Shown: positions 30,618-40,656 of the stretch, one piece after another
Position numbering within the stretch: the first letter of the stretch is position 1
Layout: each line of letters starts with the position of its first letter
Assembly: GCF_000155975.1 (NCBI RefSeq)
Contig: NZ_GG730302.1
Coordinates: forward strand, 150,599 to 214,598
Source: Citrobacter youngae ATCC 29220
Lineage (GTDB): Bacteria > Pseudomonadota > Gammaproteobacteria > Enterobacterales > Enterobacteriaceae
Direction: 5' to 3'
DNA: 64,000 nt
Position numbers and translations under genes: made by a program
Notes under the pieces: generated by a model
The model's input: only the letters and a program-made list of their open reading frames with translations
Told to the model about the DNA's origin: nothing
Database searches by the model: none

Positions 30618-30646
30618 AACGCCCCTCCGACAACCAGAGGGGCGTT
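30618..30646. terminator. Hairpin between convergent gor and tarD
   Basis: AACGCCCCTC (30618-30627) pairs perfectly with GAGGGGCGTT (30637-30646). The U run is short (TTACAT on plus; TTGTTTGAG on minus), so it may act as a moderate two-way terminator or an RNA end stabiliser. Confidence 0.7.
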
Positions 30647-30664
30647 ACATCATCTCCGCCAGCG

Positions 30665-31828
30665 CTATTGAGCCAACGCACGCATCTCTTTAATCAGGTC
30701 AGATTTACCTTCAAAACCGATGCCCGGCAGTTCTGGCATGACGATATGACCCTCTTCCACCTTCACTGAATCCGGGAAACCGCCGTACGGCTGGAACAGA
30801 TCCGGATAACTTTCATTCCCCCCCAGGCCAAGACCCGCCGCAATGTTCAGCGACATCTGGTGACCGCCATGCGGTATGCAGCGTGATGGGGACCAGCCAA
30901 ACTGCGCCAGCACGTCCAGGGTACGCAGATATTCGACCAGACCGTAGGAAAGCGCACAGTCAAATTGCAGGTAGTCGCGATCCGGGCGCATGCCGCCATA
31001 GCGCAGCAGGTTGCGCGCATCCTGATGAGAAAAGAGGTTTTCACCGGTCGCCATCGCGCCTGGGTAAAATTCTGACAGCGCGGCCTGGAGAGAATAATCC
31101 AGCGGGTCGCCAGCTTCTTCGTACCAGAACAATGGATAATCCCGCAGCATTTTGGCGTAGGCAATACCGGTTTCCAGATCAAAGCGGCCATTGGCATCGA
31201 CGGCCAGGCGCGCTTCGTCGCCAATTTCAGTCAATACCGCTTCAATACGGCGACGGTCTTCTTCCAACGAGGCACCGCCGATTTTCATTTTAACCACGTT
31301 GTAGCCGCGGTTCAGGTAGCCTCGCATTTCCTGACGCAGCGCGCTCAGGTCTTTACCCGGATAATAGTATCCCCCCGCCGCGTAGACAAAGACGCGTGGA
31401 TTCGCCTCAACGCCCTTCATCTCAGCCAGCAGACGGAACAACGGCTTGTTGGCTATTTTGGCAACGGCATCCCAGATAGCCATATCCAGCGTACCGACAG
31501 CCACCGAACGCTCACCATGGCCCCCCGGCTTTTCATTACTCATCATGACGTCCCAGATTTTATGCGGATCCAGGTTATCGCCTTCGGCATTGAGCAGGCT
31601 TTCCGGGTTTGCCTCCAGAATGCGGTTACGGAAGCGCTCGCGGATCAATCCCCCCTGGCCGTAACGACCATTAGAGTTAAATCCGTATCCCACAACGCGG
31701 CGCCCGTCTACCTCAACGTCGGTCACAACGGCCACCAGGCTGGTCGTCATCTTGCTGAAATCGATATAGGCGTTACGAATAGGGGAAGCGATGGGTTTGG
31801 TTATTTCTACAACGTCGAGTATACGCAT
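30665..31828 (-). CDS. tarD: D(-)-tartrate dehydratase, enolase superfamily
   Basis: A 387-residue mandelate racemase-subgroup enzyme that strongly resembles D-tartrate dehydratase of Bradyrhizobium (N-terminal ITKPIASPIRNAYIDF, GYGFNSNGRYGQGGLI, KPGGHGERSVAVGT). It should dehydrate D-tartrate to oxaloacetate with Mg2+. Active-site parts visible: Lys in VVKMKIGG, metal ligands Asp in VDANGRF, Glu in WYEEAGDP and Glu in GENLF, and the base His in CIPHGGHQ. It is divergent from a LysR-type regulator. No tartrate transporter is adjacent. Confidence 0.9.
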   Translation of the reverse strand: MRILDVVEITKPIASPIRNAYIDFSKMTTSLVAVVTDVEVDGRRVVGYGFNSNGRYGQGGLIRERFRNRILEANPESLLNAEGDNLDPHKIWDVMMSNEKPGGHGERSVAVGTLDMAIWDAVAKIANKPLFRLLAEMKGVEANPRVFVYAAGGYYYPGKDLSALRQEMRGYLNRGYNVVKMKIGGASLEEDRRRIEAVLTEIGDEARLAVDANGRFDLETGIAYAKMLRDYPLFWYEEAGDPLDYSLQAALSEFYPGAMATGENLFSHQDARNLLRYGGMRPDRDYLQFDCALSYGLVEYLRTLDVLAQFGWSPSRCIPHGGHQMSLNIAAGLGLGGNESYPDLFQPYGGFPDSVKVEEGHIVMPELPGIGFEGKSDLIKEMRALAQ

Positions 31829-31893
31829 GTTTTCTCCGGCGGGTTCTCAGTCAGCTGTGCTCGCACTTACGCGCCTGTAAAAAGTAATAACTC

Positions 31894-31914
31894 ATGCCGG
31901 TTTATTATTGGCAT
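31894..31914. promoter_or_regulatory. Possible LysR operator between tarD and its regulator
   Basis: ATGCC (31894-31898) and GGCAT (31910-31914) form a short dyad with an 11-bp centre, the spacing typical of LysR T-N11-A boxes, within the 183-bp divergent gap. Tentative. Confidence 0.35.
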
Positions 31915-32011
31915 AATGCACGCAGGCAGTATTTAAGGACGCGTTCGTCCTGTCTTCTTTCATCTTAAGCAGTGCTCATCTGCTGATCTAATGCCAAAGA
32001 GGCTGACTGTA

Positions 32012-32938
32012 ATGCAAAATCGGCATCACCTGGAACTCACCTGGCTTGAAGACTGCATTGCGCTGGCGCAGTCGCTCAATTTCTCCCGGGCAGCCGCTTC
32101 CCGATATGTGACGCAGCCCGCATTCAGCCGGCGCATTGTCTCGCTGGAAGAGTGGCTTGGAACGCCGATTTTTGAGCGTAACCGCCGTGGCGTCAGCCTG
32201 ACCCGCGCGGGGGAAGTGTTTGTCGCTCAGGTGCCGGAGCTGATCCGGGCGCTGTACGCCCTGCGGAATGAAACCATCGAAGCGGCGGGAAATACCCGAC
32301 CGGATGTTATTTTCTCCGCAACGCACTCCCTGTCGTTCTCATTTTTTCCGGCGCTGATGCGCAATAACGAAAAAATCGCCCGTTTCGGCTCATTTCGCCT
32401 GCTGTCAGACACGCTCAGCGCCTGTGAACGGATGATTGAAAAAGGGGATGCGCAGTTCCTGCTGTGTTATTACCACCCTCACATGCACATCAACCTTGAT
32501 CAGACGAAATATCTCAGCGTCCGCCTTGGACGAGAAACGTTAATACCTTACGCCAAATGCGATCCCCGCTCTCATCAGCCGCTCTGGCAGGCTACGGGGG
32601 GCAAAAAGTTTCCGTTTCTCTCCTTCTCTGCAGAATCCGGTCTGGGGAGGATCCTCTCGAACACGTCACCGGTGAATCATGCCCGACGCGGTATGGACAT
32701 CGCCTTCACCGCCGATCTGGCCGCCACGCTGCTGGCGATGGTCAAAGCCGGGGACGGCATTGCCTGGCTGCCGGAAAGTCTGGCGGCTCCGGACGTTCAG
32801 GCCGGGACGATCGCCGCGGCGGCCCCACAGAAGAGCGGGTTATGGATACCCATTGATATCCGACTGTTTCGGCCTGCGGGCAGAATGTCCAGAGCGGTGG
32901 AAGAATTGTGGGAAATATTCGTGGGCGAGCAGAGGTAA
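32012..32938 (+). CDS. LysR-family regulator, divergent from tarD
   Basis: A LysR-type protein of 308 residues when started at MQNRHHLELTW, which has AGAGG about 10 bases upstream; an in-frame ATG at 31991 lacks such a site. The DNA-binding domain contains LNFSRAAASRYVTQPAFSRRIVSLEEWLG, followed by an effector-binding domain. It probably activates tarD in response to tartrate, an inference from the divergent layout. The gene pair replaces the region K-12 uses for ars and the acid-fitness island. Confidence 0.85.
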   Translation: MQNRHHLELTWLEDCIALAQSLNFSRAAASRYVTQPAFSRRIVSLEEWLGTPIFERNRRGVSLTRAGEVFVAQVPELIRALYALRNETIEAAGNTRPDVIFSATHSLSFSFFPALMRNNEKIARFGSFRLLSDTLSACERMIEKGDAQFLLCYYHPHMHINLDQTKYLSVRLGRETLIPYAKCDPRSHQPLWQATGGKKFPFLSFSAESGLGRILSNTSPVNHARRGMDIAFTADLAATLLAMVKAGDGIAWLPESLAAPDVQAGTIAAAAPQKSGLWIPIDIRLFRPAGRMSRAVEELWEIFVGEQR

Positions 32939-33003
32939 CTACCCGCCAGGTAAAGGAGAATTATCCAGCCTGCAAAACGCGCCAGGCTGGATAGAGGCAA
33001 TAA

Positions 33004-34398
33004 TTATTTACCCTGCATATACGGCGTATACACCCCATTCAGACTCTCAAGGAACGCCACGATATCGTCGATATCTTCCTGCGGCAGTTCTTTACCCACC
33101 TGATAACGCAGCATCAGTTTGACCGCGCCATCAAGCGTTGGCACATCACCGCGATGGAAATAAGGCGCTGTCAGCGCAACGTTACGTAACCCTGGGACTT
33201 TCTGACGCAGCTTGTCACGTAATTCATTCGTCACGTTCATCCGGCCAATATCTGCGGCAGTGACTTCGCCGAAATTAAAATCCTTTTTCAAACCTAATGG
33301 TTCAAATGAGCGTCCGCCTAAAATAATACCGCCATGACAGGTCGCGCACTTATTATCTTTAAACAGCTGATAGCCATGTTTTTGCTGGGCCGTTAACGCG
33401 CCTTCATCACCGCGCAGCCATTTATCAAACGGCGAATTTGGCGTAATCAGCGTTTTCTCAAATTCAGCAATCGCATCGGTAATATTATCTCCGCTAAATC
33501 CCTGCGGATAAACCGCGATAAATTCTTGCTTCAAGAGCGGATCCTTATCCAGCTTCTGGATAATTTCATCCCAGGATTTAGACGCCATTTCAATCGGGTT
33601 CAACGGTGGACCACCCGCCTGCGCCTGCAATGTTGGCGCGCGGCCATCCCAGAACTGTTCCACGTTAAACACGGAGTTAAACACCGTTGGCGCGTTGATC
33701 GGCCCAACCGCGCCGCCTACGCCAATTGACGTTTTCCGGCCATCTACGCCGCCCGCATTCAGGGCGTGGCAGTGCGCGCAAGAGATCGTGCTATCGCCGG
33801 AAATACGCGGATCGTGATAAAGCGTAAAGCCAAGCGCCACCTTCCGGGCATCGGTCGGGATGCTTTCAGGTATCGGCTGCACGGGCTCATTACGATGCTG
33901 CGCGGCGGTATCGTTACTGGCGTAATACTGCTCACGCTGTTTGGCTATCCAGCCCAAAATTTCTTCGCGCTCCGCATCGCTCACCTTACCCGCCCAGTGC
34001 AGCGCGGTATAACGCGTCGGCGGCATGGTGTCGTACTGCATCACCCATTCAATTTTATTCAGGTCGCTTTGCGAAACCGGTTTATCCGCGACCAGCGCCG
34101 CGCGAACGGCCTCAAGATTGAAGGATTTGTATCCCAGTTGAATGTCGTAATTCATCAACTGCTTCGCGACAGGGAAAGAAGAATAGAAAGGTAATTCTGC
34201 CGAAGGGGTGTGACAATAATCGCATCCCTTTTCGCGTAAGAATCCTAAAACTTTATTATTTGCTTCCAGCGAAGAGGCCTGAACATCAGCCCGTTTGCTC
34301 CGTTGATTATCGTGATACCACACATAACCGGATAATCCAAAATAACAAATCACGATGCCAGCTATGGCAATCGCGGTAAGACGGGTAATGATTTTCAT
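33004..34398 (-). CDS. yhjA: YhjA tri-haem cytochrome c peroxidase
   Basis: A 464-residue periplasmic quinol peroxidase anchored by one N-terminal helix (about 6-27). Three c-haem sites: Cys59-x2-Cys62-His63, Cys207-x2-Cys210-His211 and Cys351-x2-Cys354-His355. It reduces hydrogen peroxide and, in E. coli, lets H2O2 serve as an electron acceptor when oxygen is absent. The start MKIITRL has GGTGAGGG upstream; a longer open frame would disrupt the promoter described at 34478-34518. Confidence 0.95.
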   Translation of the reverse strand: MKIITRLTAIAIAGIVICYFGLSGYVWYHDNQRSKRADVQASSLEANNKVLGFLREKGCDYCHTPSAELPFYSSFPVAKQLMNYDIQLGYKSFNLEAVRAALVADKPVSQSDLNKIEWVMQYDTMPPTRYTALHWAGKVSDAEREEILGWIAKQREQYYASNDTAAQHRNEPVQPIPESIPTDARKVALGFTLYHDPRISGDSTISCAHCHALNAGGVDGRKTSIGVGGAVGPINAPTVFNSVFNVEQFWDGRAPTLQAQAGGPPLNPIEMASKSWDEIIQKLDKDPLLKQEFIAVYPQGFSGDNITDAIAEFEKTLITPNSPFDKWLRGDEGALTAQQKHGYQLFKDNKCATCHGGIILGGRSFEPLGLKKDFNFGEVTAADIGRMNVTNELRDKLRQKVPGLRNVALTAPYFHRGDVPTLDGAVKLMLRYQVGKELPQEDIDDIVAFLESLNGVYTPYMQGK

Positions 34399-34477
34399 TA
34401 TTTTACCCTCACCGTTGTGAGTTATTGTGACCCAGAAAATTAGAATAATTAATGCACAGTCTTTGTCAGACCTGACC

Positions 34478-36474
<1,997 letters not shown>

Positions 36475-36501
36475 CCGCTGGCGGCCTGAATCGTCAGGCC
36501 G

Positions 36502-38094
36502 TTAGTTAATCGCATCGTAGAGTTCAGCATGAATTTTCTGCCACTTCCTGTTCTCCGGGCTGGGTTCTGCACGAGCGCGCAGCTGGGCCTGTTCCAGATC
36601 GTGCTGCTGACGCGCGACAACGGCCGGAACCGAGCAAAAACTTTGCAGGTAGCTTTTATGCAGAGAAGTGAGCGACGCCCCGTTCGCCATCGCATGGCTG
36701 AGCGTACTCATAAACTGTCTGCAAGGTTTGGTTTCGTTCATCTGCGAAGGATAGCGCAGCAGCAGTCTCAACACCTCGGCATTGCCCGCAGAGAATGCTT
36801 GCTCCGTCCACGCCAGCTTCCAGTCCATCCCGCCCTGCAGGAACAGTGACGTCACGCGGGTGTCGTTGCGATCGATAGCCGCGCGCATGTTAAAAGCATC
36901 CCAGGTAATGCCCATGCGGGTCACCGATTCCCGTGCGGAAGGTGCATCACGGCGCGGTTCCTCCTGCACGATTGCAACGGATTGTCCGGATGATGCCTGT
37001 GGCGCTGGCGAAGTGAATAACCAAAAAGCGCCCAGCGAAATTACCAGCACCATCACGCCGACCGCTCCCCACAACATGCCGGAAATCAGCTGTTCACGTT
37101 CCTCCGCGCTGCGCTTCGCCCGCTTCTCCGGCGGATCAATACTGTCTGCGATTTCCTGCTTATCGCCCCCCGCCTGCTCATCCTTTTGCCTTGCCGTTTC
37201 CCAGAACTGGCGGACCGTCGCCTCATCAGACGCCAGGTACGACGCGGGATTCACACGCGTACGCCGTTCTTCAAATGCCCGCTGTACCGGGTGGGTAATC
37301 TGTCGGTACTGGCAATCCAGCAGCATCAGTTGTACTGAGGTCAGCGGCTGCTGCGCGATGACGCCGTTCCGGGCCAGCCGACAATCATCCAAAAACATAC
37401 GCAACGTGATCCGTGGCTCGACAAACAGCATCAGCACCGAGGTATCGTTAAATATCTGGGTGAAGTGGCGAACAAATAGCTTCTTATCCACAACCATCAG
37501 CGCCAGTTCGCTAAACATCATGCCGTCGAGCGCATCCCGACTTTCTCCCAGCTTTAACCAGCGGCGCAGGCGCTCACCGCCAAAGTGCTGTTTCAGAAAG
37601 CTGTTGAGTGGATGTTGATCCGGCCATACCCGTGCGATAAGCGATTTGAGGGTTAGTTCTAGTGCGCGAAGCTGACGCTGCGCGCGTATCTGCGCATCCG
37701 GCTCCACACGTTCAAGCTCGGTTTGATACTTCAGGATGGGCTGTTGCTGGCGCAACTGTTCCAGAGACGCCACGAAGCGCAGCGCAGAAATTAGCTGGTT
37801 TTCACTGACGTCCTGGCCATTTTCATACTGCGGCACGCTCTGCTGAAGATGACGCAGCCGCAGCGTGAACTGGCTCAATTGCGCATCATTCATCTGCAAA
37901 CGTCTGGCGACAGCTCCCCAGCCGCCCAGATTCAGTCTGGCCTGGTCAAGCTGTTCGAGGAACCATCGCGGCTCTTTGCCCTCTGCGACATGCACGCCTA
38001 ACAGCAGCAATATTTCAACCGATGCCTGACGAATGATCGTTAAACAACGTTCAAAGGGTGTACATGTCGCCTGTAACGCGCTATTGGTCATCAT
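36502..38094 (-). CDS. Unrecognised single-pass membrane protein with ankyrin-like C-terminal part
   Basis: A 530-residue protein that I cannot name. Residues 1-335 are soluble, helical and rich in Arg, Gln and Leu, with a possible coiled coil (about 65-150). One membrane helix lies at about 337-361 (LWGAVGVMVLVISLGAFWLF). The basic segment before it (PPEKRAKRSAEE) puts the N-terminal part in the cytoplasm and the last 165 residues in the periplasm. The periplasmic part has two or three helix-turn-helix repeats of ankyrin type (NMRAAIDRNDTRVTSLFLQGG, then AFSAGNAEVLRLLLRYP). AGGGAAG precedes the ATG. It is convergent with treF, 27 bp apart. K-12 lacks a gene here. Confidence 0.75.
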   Translation of the reverse strand: MMTNSALQATCTPFERCLTIIRQASVEILLLLGVHVAEGKEPRWFLEQLDQARLNLGGWGAVARRLQMNDAQLSQFTLRLRHLQQSVPQYENGQDVSENQLISALRFVASLEQLRQQQPILKYQTELERVEPDAQIRAQRQLRALELTLKSLIARVWPDQHPLNSFLKQHFGGERLRRWLKLGESRDALDGMMFSELALMVVDKKLFVRHFTQIFNDTSVLMLFVEPRITLRMFLDDCRLARNGVIAQQPLTSVQLMLLDCQYRQITHPVQRAFEERRTRVNPASYLASDEATVRQFWETARQKDEQAGGDKQEIADSIDPPEKRAKRSAEEREQLISGMLWGAVGVMVLVISLGAFWLFTSPAPQASSGQSVAIVQEEPRRDAPSARESVTRMGITWDAFNMRAAIDRNDTRVTSLFLQGGMDWKLAWTEQAFSAGNAEVLRLLLRYPSQMNETKPCRQFMSTLSHAMANGASLTSLHKSYLQSFCSVPAVVARQQHDLEQAQLRARAEPSPENRKWQKIHAELYDAIN

Positions 38095-38252
38095 CTTCCC
38101 TAACAGGACCCAAAACGTGCGGCCTCACAATGGTATGTCGTTATTTTCTATAAAAGCAGATGTGTATCGACGTAGACTAAAACACATTCATATAGCAAAT
38201 GAATCTGTTTTACAGTGACTTCCGCACAATCGTTGAAAATTATTCAGGAGAT

Positions 38253-38348
38253 ATGCCTGTGCCTGTATTGAAAACATCACGCCTGACCTGGCGCGATGGC
38301 TGGATTTTCGGCCTGTTAAAACATGAATATCAGCCGCCCAGGCCATAA
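38253..38348 (+). CDS. Possible 31-residue small protein
   Basis: ATG at 38253 opens a 31-codon ORF beginning MPVPVLKTSRLTWRDGW and ending KHEYQPPRP. It has a very good ribosome-binding site (CAGGAG, 4 bases before the ATG) and codon use like the genome. The product is basic and amphipathic, with a short hydrophobic WIFGLL core. It lies between the divergent 530-residue membrane protein gene and the lysozyme-like gene. I cannot assign a family. The remaining sequence between 38095 and 38434 shows nothing else I can support. Confidence 0.5.
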   Translation: MPVPVLKTSRLTWRDGWIFGLLKHEYQPPRP

Positions 38349-38434
38349 GACGTTTTGCGGTAAAAATCGGCTACATGGCAACTAGCGTAACGGCGTGGAT
38401 ATCTTAAAATGTCTCTCTTTGCTCAGAGATTATT

Positions 38435-38785
38435 ATGCCGCTCCGTTCGACGCATTTCACGCCCGCCTGTGTCGCATTTATTCAGCAATGGCAAGGCCTG
38501 TCGCTGGAAAAGTATCAGGATAAAAATGGGGTCTGGGTGATAGGTTACGGGCATGAAATTACCGCCGACGAAACCTTTGATACCCCAATTACGGCAATGC
38601 AGGCAGAATCACTGCTGCTCGCAGATTTGAAACGCTGTGAGGCGCTCATCCATGAGAAAAGACCGCAATTAAAAGATCGGTTTCAGCAGGAAGCATTAAT
38701 TGCGTGGATATTCAGCGTGGGGATAACCCGATTTAGCACGACAGAAATTTGGCCTGGCGCTATTTCACAGCCAGAAATGTTCTGA
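38435..38785 (+). CDS. Degenerate phage-type lysozyme (GH24) remnant
   Basis: A 116-residue protein related to phage T4/P21-type endolysins: FIQQWQGLSLEKYQDKNG, then VWVIGYGHEI, and later QEALIAWIFSVGITRF. The catalytic triad of the family is Glu-x8-Asp-x5-Thr. Here the positions hold Gln20, Asp29 and Val35, so two of three catalytic residues are lost. The C-terminal third, expected to continue past STLLRKLN, is replaced by an unrelated tail after a probable frameshift. It is thus either a dead remnant or a repurposed wall-binding protein. There is no signal peptide or partner holin. Confidence 0.7.
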   Translation: MPLRSTHFTPACVAFIQQWQGLSLEKYQDKNGVWVIGYGHEITADETFDTPITAMQAESLLLADLKRCEALIHEKRPQLKDRFQQEALIAWIFSVGITRFSTTEIWPGAISQPEMF

Positions 38786-38803
38786 CTGCGAAATATGCGT
38801 CGC

Positions 38804-39406
38804 TTAAATGGCGTCGTTGAACATCATGGCCGCCTGCGTACGGTTTTTTACCTCCAGACGCTGGTAAAGCGACTCAAGATGGGCTTTTACCGTTCCGGTA
38901 CTGATATTCAACAGTCGACCAATTTGTTTATTCGATTCGCCAGCGGCCAGCATGGTCAGAATCTCTCGCTGGCGCGCACTGAGCGATTTTATATTCTGGC
39001 CGCTACTCTCAGTCGCTGTAATGCAGTCTCTGGGGATAAACATCATGCCCATCGCGACGGTATTAAGGGCCAGCGTGAAGGTTTCCGCATTCGCGTCACG
39101 CGGGACAATAGCCAGCACATTTAATTGCGTGACCTCCTGCAGCCATCTTTTACGACAATTCGTTGCTGTTACCAGCACTTTTACCGCCGAATAGCGCTGC
39201 GCTATCTGTTGTAGCAAGCTACGGCAGAAGTCAGCATTAAGATCGCCATCCAGCATCACCAGTGCATCAGGGTTATCTTCCAGCTTCTGCCATAGATCAT
39301 CTGCCTGACTGACACCCTGAACATTCACTCCTGGAATATGTTGTTGCAAACTTACATTCATTCCATGAATAAATATTGACTGCCTGTCAAACATTATTAA
39401 CTGCAT
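38804..39406 (-). CDS. yhjB: YhjB LuxR-type response regulator-like protein
   Basis: A 200-residue protein: an N-terminal receiver-like domain (1-120, with MLDGD at the phosphoacceptor strand) and a C-terminal LuxR helix-turn-helix (about 137-195: LSARQREILTMLAAGESNKQIGRLLNISTGTVKAHLESLYQRL). It matches E. coli YhjB. No partner sensor kinase is adjacent. Target genes are unknown. Confidence 0.92.
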   Translation of the reverse strand: MQLIMFDRQSIFIHGMNVSLQQHIPGVNVQGVSQADDLWQKLEDNPDALVMLDGDLNADFCRSLLQQIAQRYSAVKVLVTATNCRKRWLQEVTQLNVLAIVPRDANAETFTLALNTVAMGMMFIPRDCITATESSGQNIKSLSARQREILTMLAAGESNKQIGRLLNISTGTVKAHLESLYQRLEVKNRTQAAMMFNDAI

Positions 39407-39584
39407 TATTTATCTCCGTCTGAATAAGATATTAGCCTTAACACGCGGAAGGGTATTACCCATAGGGCAAAATAAGAAGTCACCATTTGGCGGGGGCCAT
39501 TCTACCGATAGTCGCAGAAGAAAAAAGCAGAAATTAAGAATAGTTACAGCTCAGCCAGCAGAATCACACAAAGGAACAAAAACC

Positions 39585-39764
39585 ATGCCAGATATTAAGG
39601 AAAATCTTATTTTCTGGCGCTCGAATCCATTAATTAATATTAATTTCTCGAAGTCTATATTTTTGACAAAAAATAAGGAACCCGCAGTATTTGATAAATA
39701 TGTTACAAAACGAAACATCGCATTAAATGCTTATTCAGCCAATACTAAACCCGTAACTGGCTGA
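39585..39764 (+). CDS. Possible 59-residue protein
   Basis: ATG at 39585 with AAAGGAA about 8 bases upstream opens a 59-codon ORF (start MPDIKENLIFWRSNP, end YSANTKPVTG). It is AT-rich and basic in the middle, with no membrane helix and no family I recognise. Its stop lies inside an 11-bp perfect inverted repeat. Expression is uncertain; the rest of the 39407-39779 gap has no other candidate. Confidence 0.4.
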   Translation: MPDIKENLIFWRSNPLININFSKSIFLTKNKEPAVFDKYVTKRNIALNAYSANTKPVTG

Positions 39765-39768
39765 ATAA
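39731..39768. terminator. Inverted repeat at the end of the 59-residue ORF
   Basis: TTATTCAGCCA (39731-39741) and TGGCTGAATAA (39758-39768) are perfect 11-bp inverted repeats with a 16-base loop, located at the end of the small ORF and 11 bp from the end of the convergent SDR gene. It probably serves as a terminator, although no long T run follows. Confidence 0.55.
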
Positions 39769-39779
39769 GACACGACGGA

Positions 39780-40538
39780 TTACAGGAACATGCCCCCGGA
39801 AACCTCGATACGCTGCGCCGTCATCCAGGCCAACTCATCGCTGAGCAATGCGGCAATCGCGTCACCGATATCGTCCGGCAAACCAACGCGTCCCAGCGCT
39901 GTCTGCGAGGCAATGTACGCATTCAGTTGCGCATTATCCCGCACATTTCCGCCGCTAAAATCCGTTTCTATCGCGCCGGGGGCAATAATGTTAGCCGTAA
40001 TTCCCCGCTCCCCCAGTTCCCTGGCCTGATAACGGGTTAAGACCTCCATCGCCCCCTTCATGGCGGCGTAAGCGCTGTACCCCGGCAGAGCAAAGCGCGC
40101 CAGCCCGGTCGAAACATTAAGAATGCGTCCGCCGTTGTTGATCAACGGCAACAGACTCTGCGTCAGGAAAAAAGGTCCTTTAAAATGGATGTTCAACAGT
40201 TGGTCAAACTGCGCTTCAGTGAACGCCGGATACGGCGCATTAATACCAATCCCGGCATTGTTCAATAAATAATCAAAGGTGTCGCTTTGCCACTGTGCCT
40301 GCAAGGTTTCCCGCACCTGTGTAACAAACTGAGGGAAGGTTGAAATATCCCCGACATTCAACGGTAATGCCGCCGCTTGACCACCCAATTGCCGAATTTC
40401 ATCCACAACCTGCAGCGCTTCTTTTTCATTACTGTTCCACGTCAGGATGATACCGATTCCTTTGCCCGCCAGCTTAAGCGCCGCGTTTTTACCGAGTCCA
40501 CGACCGCCACCGGTCACCAATGCGATACGTTGTGTCAT
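39780..40538 (-). CDS. Short-chain dehydrogenase/reductase (SDR)
   Basis: A 252-residue classical SDR. NAD(P) motif TGGGRGLGKNAA at the N-terminus, NNAG in the middle, the catalytic Tyr-x3-Lys in YAAMKGAME with Ser about 14 residues earlier, and the EVSGGMF ending typical of 3-ketoacyl-ACP reductase-like SDRs. Substrate unknown. The start MTQRIALV has GAGG six bases upstream; an ATG four codons earlier overlaps that site. It is divergent from yhjC, its likely regulator. Confidence 0.85.
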   Translation of the reverse strand: MTQRIALVTGGGRGLGKNAALKLAGKGIGIILTWNSNEKEALQVVDEIRQLGGQAAALPLNVGDISTFPQFVTQVRETLQAQWQSDTFDYLLNNAGIGINAPYPAFTEAQFDQLLNIHFKGPFFLTQSLLPLINNGGRILNVSTGLARFALPGYSAYAAMKGAMEVLTRYQARELGERGITANIIAPGAIETDFSGGNVRDNAQLNAYIASQTALGRVGLPDDIGDAIAALLSDELAWMTAQRIEVSGGMFL

Positions 40539-40656
40539 AAGAAACCTCATTTCAGCGTTGTGAAGATTGAGACAAAGCTTATTAGGTGATAGAAAAACAA
40601 TAAATATCGCTAACTGCGCATTACTGTTTCATACAGAACAACAATAGGGCATAAGA

